A stretch of 64,000 nucleotides of DNA, taken from NCBI RefSeq assembly GCF_963678635.1, contig NC_087065.1:32985679-33049678 (forward strand), in the 5' to 3' direction. Of this stretch, positions 35,101 through 47,100 are shown one piece after another. The first letter of the stretch is position 1. Every line of letters starts with the position of its first letter. The notes beneath the pieces were generated by a model. It was not told where the DNA came from and ran no database searches. It saw only the letters and a program-made list of their open reading frames with translations. Origin of the DNA: Symsagittifera roscoffensis. Lineage: Eukaryota > Xenacoelomorpha > Acoela > Convolutidae. Both the position numbers and the translations under genes were made by a program.

Positions 35101-38100
35101 GAAAAAGATATCAGAAAACATGTAAATATAAAAAAAAACAGAAAATTCTCAAATAATTTTTTTTGAGATATCAGAAAAAAATATATGTAAAAAAACAGAA
35201 AAATCCAAAATTTGAGAAAAAGATATCAGATTAATTATTAAAAAAAAACAGAAAAATCCAAAAACTGAGAATTTTATTTAAAGACATCAGAAAAAAATAC
35301 ATAAAAAAATGAAAATTCCAAAATTATTCCATTTTAAGATATCAGAAAAAAGTCTATGTAAAACCCAGAAAATTTCAAAATTTGAGAAAACGTTTTTTTA
35401 GCTCCTACTAAAACTTTCATCATTTTTAACCTTATCTTTTACATCCTGTTTAATCCTTTCTTTTTCCCCCAGGATATAATTTGTCAGAAGACTTTTATCT
35501 TTGTAATGAAAAATTATATACTATTTATTACTTCCTTTTACTCCAATGTATTGACGGTTGGGAATTAATCAAGCATTCTCTTTGAGATGATTTTAGACAA
35601 AGGGTTAAAATGACTATAAAAATCAATGAAAATGATAATTTGTGAAGCAATAATTTGTCAAATAGCTTTCTTCACTTCTCTCGAAATTGACATTCTTACA
35701 TCGGAAATAATTTAACTCAAAGATATCAGAAAAAAAATTTAAAAAGAAAATTCTAAAATTTAAGAAAAAGATATCAGAAAACATGTTTATATAAAAAAAA
35801 CTGAAAACTCTCAAATGATTTTTTTTTGAGTTGTGAGAAAAAAAACACATGTAAAAAACGGAAAATTCCAAGATTTCTTTCATTTTTTGTCATTTAAGGT
35901 TGAAATTTTTTTCCTACTGAAGGAAATTTCACTGGATGAAAAGATGACAATCACTGAAAAGTTGAGAAATGGACGAACAAGCAAGAGGGTTTGAAGTTTT
36001 AGTGAGATATTGGATGTTGGAGGCAGGATCGATTGATAACTTAAGCAACCAATTTTGAGAAAAGACTAACAGGGTTTTCACTTTATTGGAAAGCGAGTTG
36101 TGGAAAACTTAAGATAGTACAACTCCAAGGAAAATTCTTTGGAGAGCAGAGTGGGAAAAATAGATTATGATTGCTCTAATTGAATGATTTAATTGATTTC
36201 TTTTATGGAATGGATTGTGAGGTTTTCAACTATTTCATCGAAGCAGATTTGGAAATTTGAGAACTCAAAGGCTCAAGTGATTTTTTTTCGAAAACTTTAG
36301 GATCCAAATTTTAATTAAATATTGCTTGAAAAACATTCGATGAGGAGCGCTGAGGGGAAAAAAATTGAAGTTTTTTTGATTGATCAAATATTAAGGTTAA
36401 ATCAAAAAGAGTAGCCGAAGAATTTGATTTGGAATATAATCAAATCAGATCGAATTCAAGCAAAAGAAGTGAATATGAGAGATTCAAATTTTTGTTTCTA
36501 AGTTTTGAGACCGGAAATTGTTAGGAACTGCTAGAAAAGCAACAACGAGAATTAATAAAACTGAACCTGACCTGCGATGTGGATTGATCAAGAAAAACTT
36601 CCATTGATTCATTGTATTGAATTTCTTTTCTTGGCTAAATATAAGTTTAGGAAAACAATGAAGCTGAACATTTTAAATTTCAATAGATTATAGAAAGATG
36701 TTTAATCAAGGATAATTACTTTTCAGGGGATTTAGGGATTTATCTTTGAAAACAATTAACCCGGAAAAATAGATTAAGGTACTTCAGTTCCATTCCCGAT
36801 AAACTGATAATCTTCAGGCCCAAATCAATTACGATAAATTACTTCAAGTGAAAAAAATTATCTGATAAGATTTCATTCCCCCTCAGCGATGTCAAAAAGC
36901 TATTCAATTTAATAACAATTGAACAAAATGACCCCAATGAGTCCGGTCATATACCCCCAAAAATTAACTCAAGTGAAAAAATTAATCTGATAAAATCTTT
37001 ATTACGCCCCTCTAGAAAAAAAAGATTAGGCTAATTGGGTAATATAGTCACGCGACTATGACAGGTTGACCTCTCTCCGAAAATAGGCATGACCTCTTGT
37101 TGCTCTATACTACTTCCAAGTGAAATCTTGAGATCTGAATATTGTAGTAAATCAGTTAACATTTTCTTTGAAAAATATTAGGCTTTTGATTCTTTAGGAG
37201 AGGAGACATGACTTGAGTATCTCAAAACGAAACTGCAATGAGGTATTATTTACAAAATCTTTTATCTGTACGTGCGATTAAACTATTCAATGTTCTGGCA
37301 AATGTTGACACGGATCTTCTATCGAGTAGAATTATTCCGAAATGTGTTGCACATTTTAAGAGATAACTGTCAGGAACGATGCGTTCGTTTTTGGAAATCA
37401 GATGATGACTTTATTAACTATCTGCAACTAGATCTCAGTATTTGTATCTACAACTCGGTAACTGCAGCTAGAACTTGATTACTGCAACTAAAACTCTGTT
37501 TATGTTCTGGCCAATATAAAATGCCCTACTTATGTACAATTTTTAACTGGATGCAGTTATTTTGAACCAGTTATTTTGAAATTTAGCGGAAAAGGAACGG
37601 CGAAAATGATCAAGGACGACCAGAACAATCAAAATGATCATATGGCGATAAAGCTGGAACTAAATCTTATACTAAATCCATATCATACTGAAGTCTTCTC
37701 CTAGGACATTGAAACTACAAGAATATCTTATGAACAGTTCTCAACCCAACACAAAACTTAAATCAAAAATTTTTCTGCGTTATTACTATCCTTCATCTTG
37801 TTAGAATGTTTTCCGTTTTGATTTATGAGCATTATTGTTTTTAAGAAAGCTTTATAAGATATAAACGTGGATTTCATAAAATGTGCATTATTTCTACTGT
37901 TCTATCTTTCAAACTTCGCAACAATATCCAAAATAAAATTTCAAAAAAATCAATTTTGTTGAAACACTTTTTAAACCTTATAAATGCGTAATCTTTACAA
38001 AACTTATGCGAAAAAGTTGATTGTATCCTAAAATATTAATCGTTTACTGCGGCATCTAACGAAGACAGATTGAAGCTCGAAGGTCTTTCACGAGCCAGCA

Positions 38101-41100
38101 TCACTGTTGCTTAGGAGCAATTGTGAAATCGGAATGCAGGCCTGACTGAATCCGAAAAGATTACTTTGAAAGGCAAAATGGAATTTTCAAAACCGAAACA
38201 GGCTGCACTGGAGCTAGAAAGTTTGGATAAATTAGATGACAACGACGCAGGAATAAGCCGAGCAGACGAGCAAAACAGGCGAGAGTAACTCATTGGAGGA
38301 ATGCCCAGCAAGCACAAGAAATTTCTGTTCCGAGAACGCGGAAATAATACTGTGGAAGACCTTTGCTCTTTTACTTGCTGGAAATTCGATTTGATAGAAG
38401 CGAAATTAACGAGAAGATAAATTGTTCAATCTCAGCCCTTCAAGCGAATGCCAATAATTGCCATGAGGACAACCAAGTTTCGCATATCTCTGCAAATTTA
38501 GCATATTTTGGCTATGCAGAGATCGTTCAAAACTCCGACCTATGTTCAAATAATATCGGTCCCGGCTTTGCAGAAAATAGAAATTATTACACTGGTGATG
38601 AAGACAAAAACTAACCAATGAATTTAGATGACCAGGCGGACTAATATGATATTGACTACTATTAAGATACTTAGGAAGATATTTCTGGATCTGAAGACCA
38701 GGAGCCAAATGAAACATCTGATCAAGAACGACTTGAAACAGTCGAAGAAATTTAGGCAGGCTGTAGAAATACAAATCTGTTGTTTTGCAAACTGTACAGC
38801 AGCGGAACTCATCTCACAAAAGACTACAAGATCGCTCTCCAACCTCGACTAAAAGTATAACAAATCATGATACATCATGATTTTTTCTACTAAAGCTAAT
38901 CTTATCTTTATTGAAAGCTTAAGAGTTTCTTTGTACTGATCATCTGACAAACTGGCCGGGCAGTAGTAATTAGTTTTTGCTGTTTCGTTGGCTCCTCCAG
39001 CCCAAAATTGGCACTTAAGAAAGAATCACCTCATTAATTTGTGAACAATGTGCAATATGCACAGTCACAAATCGAGACTTCAAAACAACTAGGGAGCAAT
39101 GACTATCATTCTGATCCTACTAACGGCCTAGGATACGGGTTAAACTTCGGCAACTCCTATTTCAAACTTCATTATCCATACCATAGCTGTTTAAGCAATT
39201 AAAATTATCTGACGAACACTAAAAATGCTAACATATCAAGTGGATTCCTATATATAACGCTGCGCTGTTGTCAAATTAACAGGACTAGCTGCTGCACGAT
39301 AAATTAGCAAAAACAGTTAATTGTTCTCTTGCGGTTTCATTTCGTCGAATATGACCTTTGAATAGAATGCCCACAACCTCAGGTTAAAAGAAATAAATTC
39401 TAACATGAAATTTGTGATGTTGCGGTTTCATACGATCCTAAAATACCGTTGGAAAGAATGCCCCCAATCTCGGCTTTTAACAAAGTTGCAGGATTTTGCC
39501 AATCTTTTTTGTGATTAAGGATTGCATCTCCTTAGTATAGCAAGCAGACCTTCATCGTAAAAATCTGAAATAATCTGCTCATTTTCGAAAAATTGATTGC
39601 CCCTTGAGGCACCGGTTATTATTAAAGATCATTTCTTTGAATGCTCAGCGAATTAGCTTTCGAATAAAACCAAATCCTTCATAAACTATCAAAAACTATC
39701 CTTACAGCAGAAGTTATCTTCGATGGTTTTGATAAAACTTCGCACGAATCAAACAAAAATGCAAACTAGATAAACGGAAAAAAGCTGACTAACCACCAAT
39801 TTCTATCAAAATTTAATGGTTTTTCGATGATCTTCTTAACACATTTTTTTTGCGAAAAAAATATCCAAAAAAATATGGTATTATTATCTGGAATATTTTT
39901 TGTCTTCTTTATTTTTATCCACTGCACGATTCTTTCATCATTCACGGTTTAGCACGACGCTTTTACTCTCAAAACGCACACACGAGAACCATATTTGCTT
40001 TACTCCTGGTGCATGTGGGAGGAGAGGGATCGCCGATAATTGTAGTGCTAAAATTCTAATGTTATTGTTATATGCCACAGGGATTTTTCGAGCAGAAAGC
40101 TGTCCGTCTTAACAGCCTTGTGAAAATATCAATCAAAAATGCGCATTAGTTTTTCTATTTTTTTACTTTTCCTTTTCACCCACAATCCCTTGATAACTAA
40201 ACCGGATAGACCATTTTTAATTCTGCATAAGACTCAAACAAACACTCAATGTTTCGAAAATATAATGAATTTCACGATCTCCATATTATAAAATATCTCC
40301 TCATTTGATTTTTATCAATGCTTCGTGTAAAGTAGGTCAAACTGAGATTGGCAGATAATCAATCAACGCAAGCGGAGAACTAGCGGATTCTTTCTGTTCA
40401 AATGAAAATTTTATTCTACTTCACCTCCCCACCTCAATCGATTCATGCCACAATCCTTCGCATACATCAGGAAACCAAGATGCACTCACCAAGCCTGCCC
40501 TTCAAATATATTGTTTTAAAATCCGCCTTACAGCGATATGGCTCACTTGCGAAAATGACCTTTTATCAAATCTATTACTAAAAAAAGACGATGAAAATTG
40601 AAACGGCGATATTATGCGAAAATTGGAAACATAGGTTTTTCAGAAGATATTGATGTAATTATTTCTCCTTCTCCCTTCGTAATTACGAATAGCACAGATT
40701 ACCTCAACAATCTTTGTTCAAAATTGAGTCTGATTCTGAAAACCTAATCCGCACATGCTCTTCACAGAAAGTTTCCTCACCCGCTTGTCTGTACAGTTTT
40801 CCCACCCTAACCATGATAAATCATAATTAGTTGGTTATTCTCAGAACAAATTATATTTAGAATTGCAAGAAGTATAAGAAAGGTTTCATAATTAAATCAA
40901 TTCCGTTTTTAGTAGTCTTAGCAAGTATCACCAAAGGTAAACTTCCTCTTTTTTGGCTTCCTCCAAAACACTATCATAGTTTTAAATAGTTTCACTCTTC
41001 ATAGTAAGTAGTTTTATTTTTTTTAACCAGTCCGAAAACAATTTCAATATCTGATCCTGACACAACGCTGGTCCTAGCAAATCCAAAACTGGACCGCTGT

Positions 41101-44100
41101 TACTCATTTTAGCAAGCTTCTCCGAACGTTTTAATGTTTTTTGAACCAAAATTTAAGAAAAAACTCCCAAAAACAAGCTAAACTGGGCTCTACTTAGAGA
41201 AAGCGAGAGTAACGATAAAAAGCCTCGAAACAAAATTCTGTAAGTAAATTTAATGCGCCACACTACTCGAAGATTCGAAATTAAAATCTTCCAGCCGGCA
41301 TCTCAAAAAGGGGACACACAAAAGAAACGCCGACTATGATCAAGGACGATCAAAACCTTTACCCAAATTAGAATTTATCATAAAAGCTAATATAGTTGAT
41401 TCGGATTTTTCTACAGATATCTTCCAATAGACATATATTTTTTTGAACATTGCATTCAAGATCCTCTTTGGCTTTTCAAAAAATATCAGATTTTCATTTA
41501 ACTTCAAAATATTAGAAAAAAATTTCAAAATTTGCTATATTAAAAGTTTTTTTCCGCTCAAGCTGGTGCTCTTCATGTCGAGCTACAATGTTTTATTCAT
41601 ATCTGTACAGCTCTTAGATTGTGTAGCATTACCGTAGCGCGCATAGCTTGTTCTTTGTTTGCTTAAATTTGCTGGACTTTTTGTAAAGTTAACCCGGGTT
41701 TGGAGTGTTTTAAAACATGTTTCAAAACAAGACAAAAACTCTTTCTGGAATCGTTTTTTTTTTTCGTTAAACTGCTTACCGCTAAAAACTAATTTCATTT
41801 GTTTAAATTTAAATTACTTCAAAAGTGAGCGTTAGTTGGTGTTGCACTTGCTCTCGTTTCCTTTGATCCCAACTGAGCTAAAAAATGATAGTTCTGAACG
41901 ACAGGAATGACGTATGGAAAGTGAAGAAAATCAAAAGGCGGCTATAAAATATGTTTTTTGTTTTAACAGTGTTCATTTACCACCGTGGCTTACACTGCGA
42001 CTAAGTTTTTCGTTCAATGCATGGTTCAATGAAACAGTAGTTTTTTCCGATCATTTGTTTAAAAATGAAGCTACGTGATTTATAGCATCTGCGTGTTCTT
42101 CAAATCAAAGTCTTTTTTTATAAAAGATCTCACGCTAAAGTGCTAACAAAAACAGGTTTTTGATGCCTTTTTGCACTAGACCATACTTAACATTGTTCCA
42201 TTAGAGTTTTATCATTACTGGACCGGATGTGTGGCAAATTGAGCAACAGCATGATTTTGTCTATTTCTCAAGTGGAATCCAGTTATAAACGGCTTTATTA
42301 TATGGCCTCCGTATTTGCTTACCTTTTTGTATTAAATCTTCTCTTTAATCGTTGTTTCTGCGATTCGCAGAGGGTCTACGAAAAGCTATCCATCCTGTCT
42401 TAGCATAGTCTGTTTCTCTTATTTCCCCACATTCCAGACTGAGTTTTTTCTTTGAGACGTTAAGCATAGTCCGTTTTTCTTATTTCCTCACATTCCGGAG
42501 TTATTTTGTTAAGCGAAGCGTTTGCGACTCAAGGGCGTTTTTTGCGTCTAGAATTTTCACGTGGTACCACTATTGCAGCCATAATCGGTCAGGCTGTGGT
42601 AGACATGGAGCTAGAGGTCACGTGAGAGCTCGTTCTCACACACTATTTTTGCCATGGCAGGGGATCGAATACATGATCTGACGATCACGAGCATTCAAAG
42701 CCGTGATGTGTTTTTTTAAAAAATTTATAGTAATAACTATTGTTAAAGCATTCCGTGAATCGATATTTATTATCCTGTAATGAAACATTACTTGTTCGAG
42801 CGTCCAGCTCACAAAATTGTAGAGGTCAACTCTGCAAGCAAGTTAATTTGTTTGAAACAATCAAAATACAGGTAGAGATCAAAATCATTTCAAATCGAAG
42901 TCCATTCTAATAGTTGGGACTTTTTTGCTCTGAGCGTTTAACTTCAGGTTAATTTGTGTAAATGGGAGTGAAAGGACTGCAGTCTTACTTGGAGAAGGGC
43001 TGTGGCGGAAGCGGAGCGTTCTTTCCGGTAGACATCAAAGAAGTAGTCAAGCAGTTCAAACAAACTGTTCATGCTGCAGAAACGCGCCCACCTTGGATTG
43101 TGGTCGACTCTAGTTGTACATTTCCTAATGTGTATAGAGAGGGAGGCATTAATGGAATTTGCGGATATCAGTATGCTGCCTACGAGAGAATAATTGTCGG
43201 CTTCGTGAAGTCCTTCAGAAATATAGGAGTTGAGCCCATTTTCTTTTTTGATGGACCTTCTTTAATTCAGAAACGGAATGAGTGGATCCAGCGAAAAGTT
43301 CAAACATACTACTTTTATCAGGAGTTGATGACTCAAATTTGGAATGGCAAATACAAAGGAGACCAGGCTGATTATGTAATCTCCCCGTGCGGAATCGACA
43401 TGTTCGAGAGATATGTTCTGTCCGAGGTGTGCAACTGCAAAGTTATAGTCAGCTTGGAGGAATGTGACGAAGAAATAGCTCTGTTTGCCAAGCAAAATTC
43501 GAACGTAGTTGCTATTTTATCACAAGATAGTGACTTTGTCATATTCAATGCGGCCGGGTACAATCTCTCCGCATATCACTTGGATGTGACTGCACTCACC
43601 ACTAAGGCATATAGCAGTGTGCGTCTGGCAGAATTGCACGATCTAGACCAATGTTGGCTGCCAGCATTGGCCACTCTGCTGGGAAATGACCTTCTGCTGA
43701 AAGAACAGCTCAAGTGGTTCCATCTTCGCATTACCCACTGGAAGGGGCGAGGATATCCTAGATTCCAAGTACTCATCACAGCTGTAACGGCAGTTATCAA
43801 AAAAAATTTGAAAAAGGGAATGTCCGTGGATGAAGTAAGTGAAATTTTGAACATGGAGGTGTTCGGATGTAACCGAACTCAACAAACCTACAATTCCATC
43901 AAGATATCTTTGCAAACTTACCTTTTGGACAACGCTCGAGTGAATGAGAAAAACAAATCTAAGTATAATGGTGGTTCACCTGAGTTAATTCATCTTTTGA
44001 TGTCAAGCTGGAATATTGCGCCACTGACTTTACAGGTCTTGCTGCAATATTCCATGTGTTTCCGCAATGCATTCGAAGATCTCAACTCTGGACTGAAGCC

Positions 44101-47100
44101 GACTGCCGTGATATACCGAGAAGCAGTTTCACGATACTGTGGCATACTTCTCAAACATGAGGAGACGAATCCAAAAAGGAAAACTATCGATGAGTTTGCA
44201 GTATATTCAGAGAATTCGGTCATGCAGTGTACTAAGATTCCTGTAGTCTTCCCCCCTTTCGAGTTGGACTTATTACTACTCTTTACTTCTACAGATATGT
44301 TTTCCAGGTCTTTGAGAGTGAAAACGTTACTTTGGGCCTTAACAGGAAGTGAAAGATTCAGTTCACAGTTCTTCACAGACGCAGAAAAATTGCTGCAAAA
44401 AATAAAGCCCGATTATATTATCCCGACTCTCGTCTTATACTTTTTGCACAAGATCGAACAAACGATAAACCTAACAGTGATTGACATGTTTGTAAGGATG
44501 TTTATAGTATTGGATTTGGGTTACTATTCAGATAGTTCCGAGTTCTATCGTTGTCCTAACTACGATGCAATCCATTTGTGCACTTTGTTCGACTGTGGCG
44601 TACAAACTGTGTCCTGCATACTTTCAGTGTTAGGGCCCGCATTCCCCTCAGAGGTCTTCGCGCGGTCAAAAAACTTAGACGGAACCCTGTTCCAAAAAGT
44701 TTACGAAGGAGAATATAGCTTGAAAACGTTGCTTGAAAATGAAAGAGCAAAAGGAATTAGGTCTCCCATTCTGGATTTCATGAAACTAAATTTAGAGTAG
44801 CTTAAGTAGGATTTTTGTTCCGACCATTTACGTATTTGTTCCGACTTTGTAATCGGATGTTTTAGTATTTTATTTACTTTTTGTTTTCCACCAAAAATCA
44901 GGTACAACAAAAAATGTTCGGATTGAGTCGATTCGATATATTATATTGAACCCCTTTCAGACGTGATTCAAACATTAAAAATTTTCAAAAATGTTTTGCC
45001 AGTGTCGTTTTGTTCTAAGTTCTAAAAATTTAGTTTTACTCCGGAGAAATTAGTTTTCGAAAATTATTTAGCGACAGTTTGAGAATAAGAAAAACTCTTA
45101 AAAATATCTGCAAAAAAATGAAAAAAATTTTATAGTTATTTTTTGTTTTGTTTTTTTTTAGTCAATTTTTGACAAAAACTGTTGTCCATTTCTATTTTAC
45201 TCTAACTGTCGAATATTCCTTAATTCGTTCTTAAGACTTACGTTCAGATCGTTTTTTCCCTCATCACACACAAAAAAAAACGACACTTATATGAACAAAA
45301 AGAATTTTTTTGTAGTTTTGAGAATTTGGTCGGAACATTAGTGCTACCTGCGCAGCATCCGTCTATCCTTTTTCTTTTCTTCTTTCAAAATGATTATATT
45401 TTCTTCTTTCAAAATGTTTATATGTTCAAAATGTCTATATTTTATGTGGGAGTGGCGATGGTTTTCTTCCGAGTACTAGCAAACTGTTCCTTATTGCCAA
45501 AGAACTTGGACAAATTGTAGACAAGGAAAATAGGATCAAAATGTTGCTTGGTTTCGGGCCTATTTTCTAAGAATAGACGAGAAACTAAGTTTTAGATTTT
45601 GCAAAGCTATAGTTTTTATCGCAAAGAAAACTATTCCTTTTTGTTCAGACTACTGAAAGCGGGGAGCAACTTTGTCTTCGGGTGTGTTTTAACTTTTTTC
45701 TACCCATTTTTTGAGCAAAGTATTTTTCCGAATATATCAATTGTTTTATTAATATCGAATATGCTTTCATTCAAATTTTCTCATCAAAGCACGATTAGTA
45801 AAAAATACGACCGAGTTCGAAAAAATGAAATTTTCTGTAGTTGCTTTTAATTTTTGTGGTCAGAACTTCGTGTTATATTTGCACAGCAACCCATTTCCTA
45901 GTTAGATGTATTGGTTCTGTAGAATATTTTTCTACAAAGATTGAATCTGTTAATTGCATCTTCGTAATAGGTTCCTTCAGTGGCCTGTGCAGGAACTTTT
46001 TTTCAAGAAAATGTAGAGGTTTTTAAGAGAAAATGCCGTTTTTGAATTTTTTACAGGCTTTAAGTGTTTTTTGGCGCGCGTTTTTTCACAATAAATATAT
46101 GTTGGCCTTATACAGGTCAAAATTGGATTTCTCAAACATAGCAAAGAGTAATACCAAAGGCTGCGAACTTTATTTCCCAGGGTGTTGTAGTAGACTCAAA
46201 ATTTCTGCTGACGATGTGTTTTTTGCTTGAAGTCATCTGGTTTTAACTTTTTCATGTTTTCTTTTGCTATTCTTAAGGAGCGTAGTGTCATATTATGGTT
46301 TCCGTGTTTTTCATTGTTAATTCGCTAATAAAAATGCTCATTATTTAGTTGGAACCTTAGCATTATTTATCTGATTAATTTTTGCTCCTCAGGACTGTAT
46401 TTTTGTATCTGGTTTATGGGTGGCTCTAGTTGGGCCCCTATTGCTGAATTATTTTTGAGCGGTCATGGCGCAGATTCTAGGACGTGGGAGTTTTTATCTA
46501 CAGCTCGGGGTTAGATTCCGGTCCGTAGCACTTTTTTTATTAGTTTCTCTTTTCTCTTCTTTTTTAACTCTTTAAGAGCTAAATTTGCACTTTTCTTGCT
46601 TGAGTTTACGAAGTGCAGCTTTGCCTCTGTTTGACTGCTTACCTCTCGTTTTTTTTCAAGTTCATTTCAAATTGTAACTGGAAGGCACATTACGCTATTC
46701 GGCAATGAAGATACGTTTAACGCGGAAAAAAATGCAAAGGGATTCAAGTATTTAGAAATCTCAGCTCAATTAAAAAACCTAAAGACTTATTGATTGAGTT
46801 TTCATAATTGGGTTAGTTTCATCAAAAAAAGTGTCAATCATAAATGATATTATTGGCTTCCAAAGCGATTTAAGATGACGTACTTTTTCTCTGAAAGTTT
46901 GTATCGGATTGGTTACTGGTTCGACCACTGAAAATGGGTAGGGTTTTTTTCACACATGCAAGCTTTAGCAAGCGCAGTGTAAAACTGTGGCTTTTTAATT
47001 TTTTTCCCACGTCCAAAATTTTGGCACCATTTTGGAGACTTTTTTACTGCTTTTTAATAGCATGCGCTTTGACATTCGATTAGTAACAATTCGTCACAGT

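Larger units (their letters stand above)
34004..37114. mobile_element. 3.1 kb element with ~140 bp terminal inverted repeats
   Basis: 34004-34145 is repeated inverted at about 36978-37114. Both share GTAGTATAGAGCAACAAGAG, GGAGAGAGGTCAACCTGTCA and TCGCGTGACTAT. The ends read AG...CT and are flanked by the direct repeat TCCAAG (33998-34003 and 37115-37120). The interior is A-rich and non-coding. It holds a second inverted pair (34147-34255 with 35921-36030), a direct ~450 bp duplication and a minisatellite. It is a non-autonomous DNA transposon or a decayed shell of a larger one. A 6-bp duplication with AG ends fits Polinton/Maverick-type integration, but no such gene is present. Confidence 0.8.

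Noticed and set aside
35055-35390. CRISPR array
   Set aside because: Units vary in length, the 'spacers' are A-rich repeats of each other, and the DNA is animal nuclear; it is a minisatellite.
34004-37114. complete Polinton or other virus-like element
   Set aside because: No polymerase, integrase, ATPase or capsid-like frame is present; only the ends resemble such elements.
42962-44800. FEN1 or XPG DNA-repair nuclease
   Set aside because: The N-terminal domain is XPG-like, but the C-terminal half has FAM120 blocks and the internal region of FEN1/XPG (helical arch, H3TH) is not matched.
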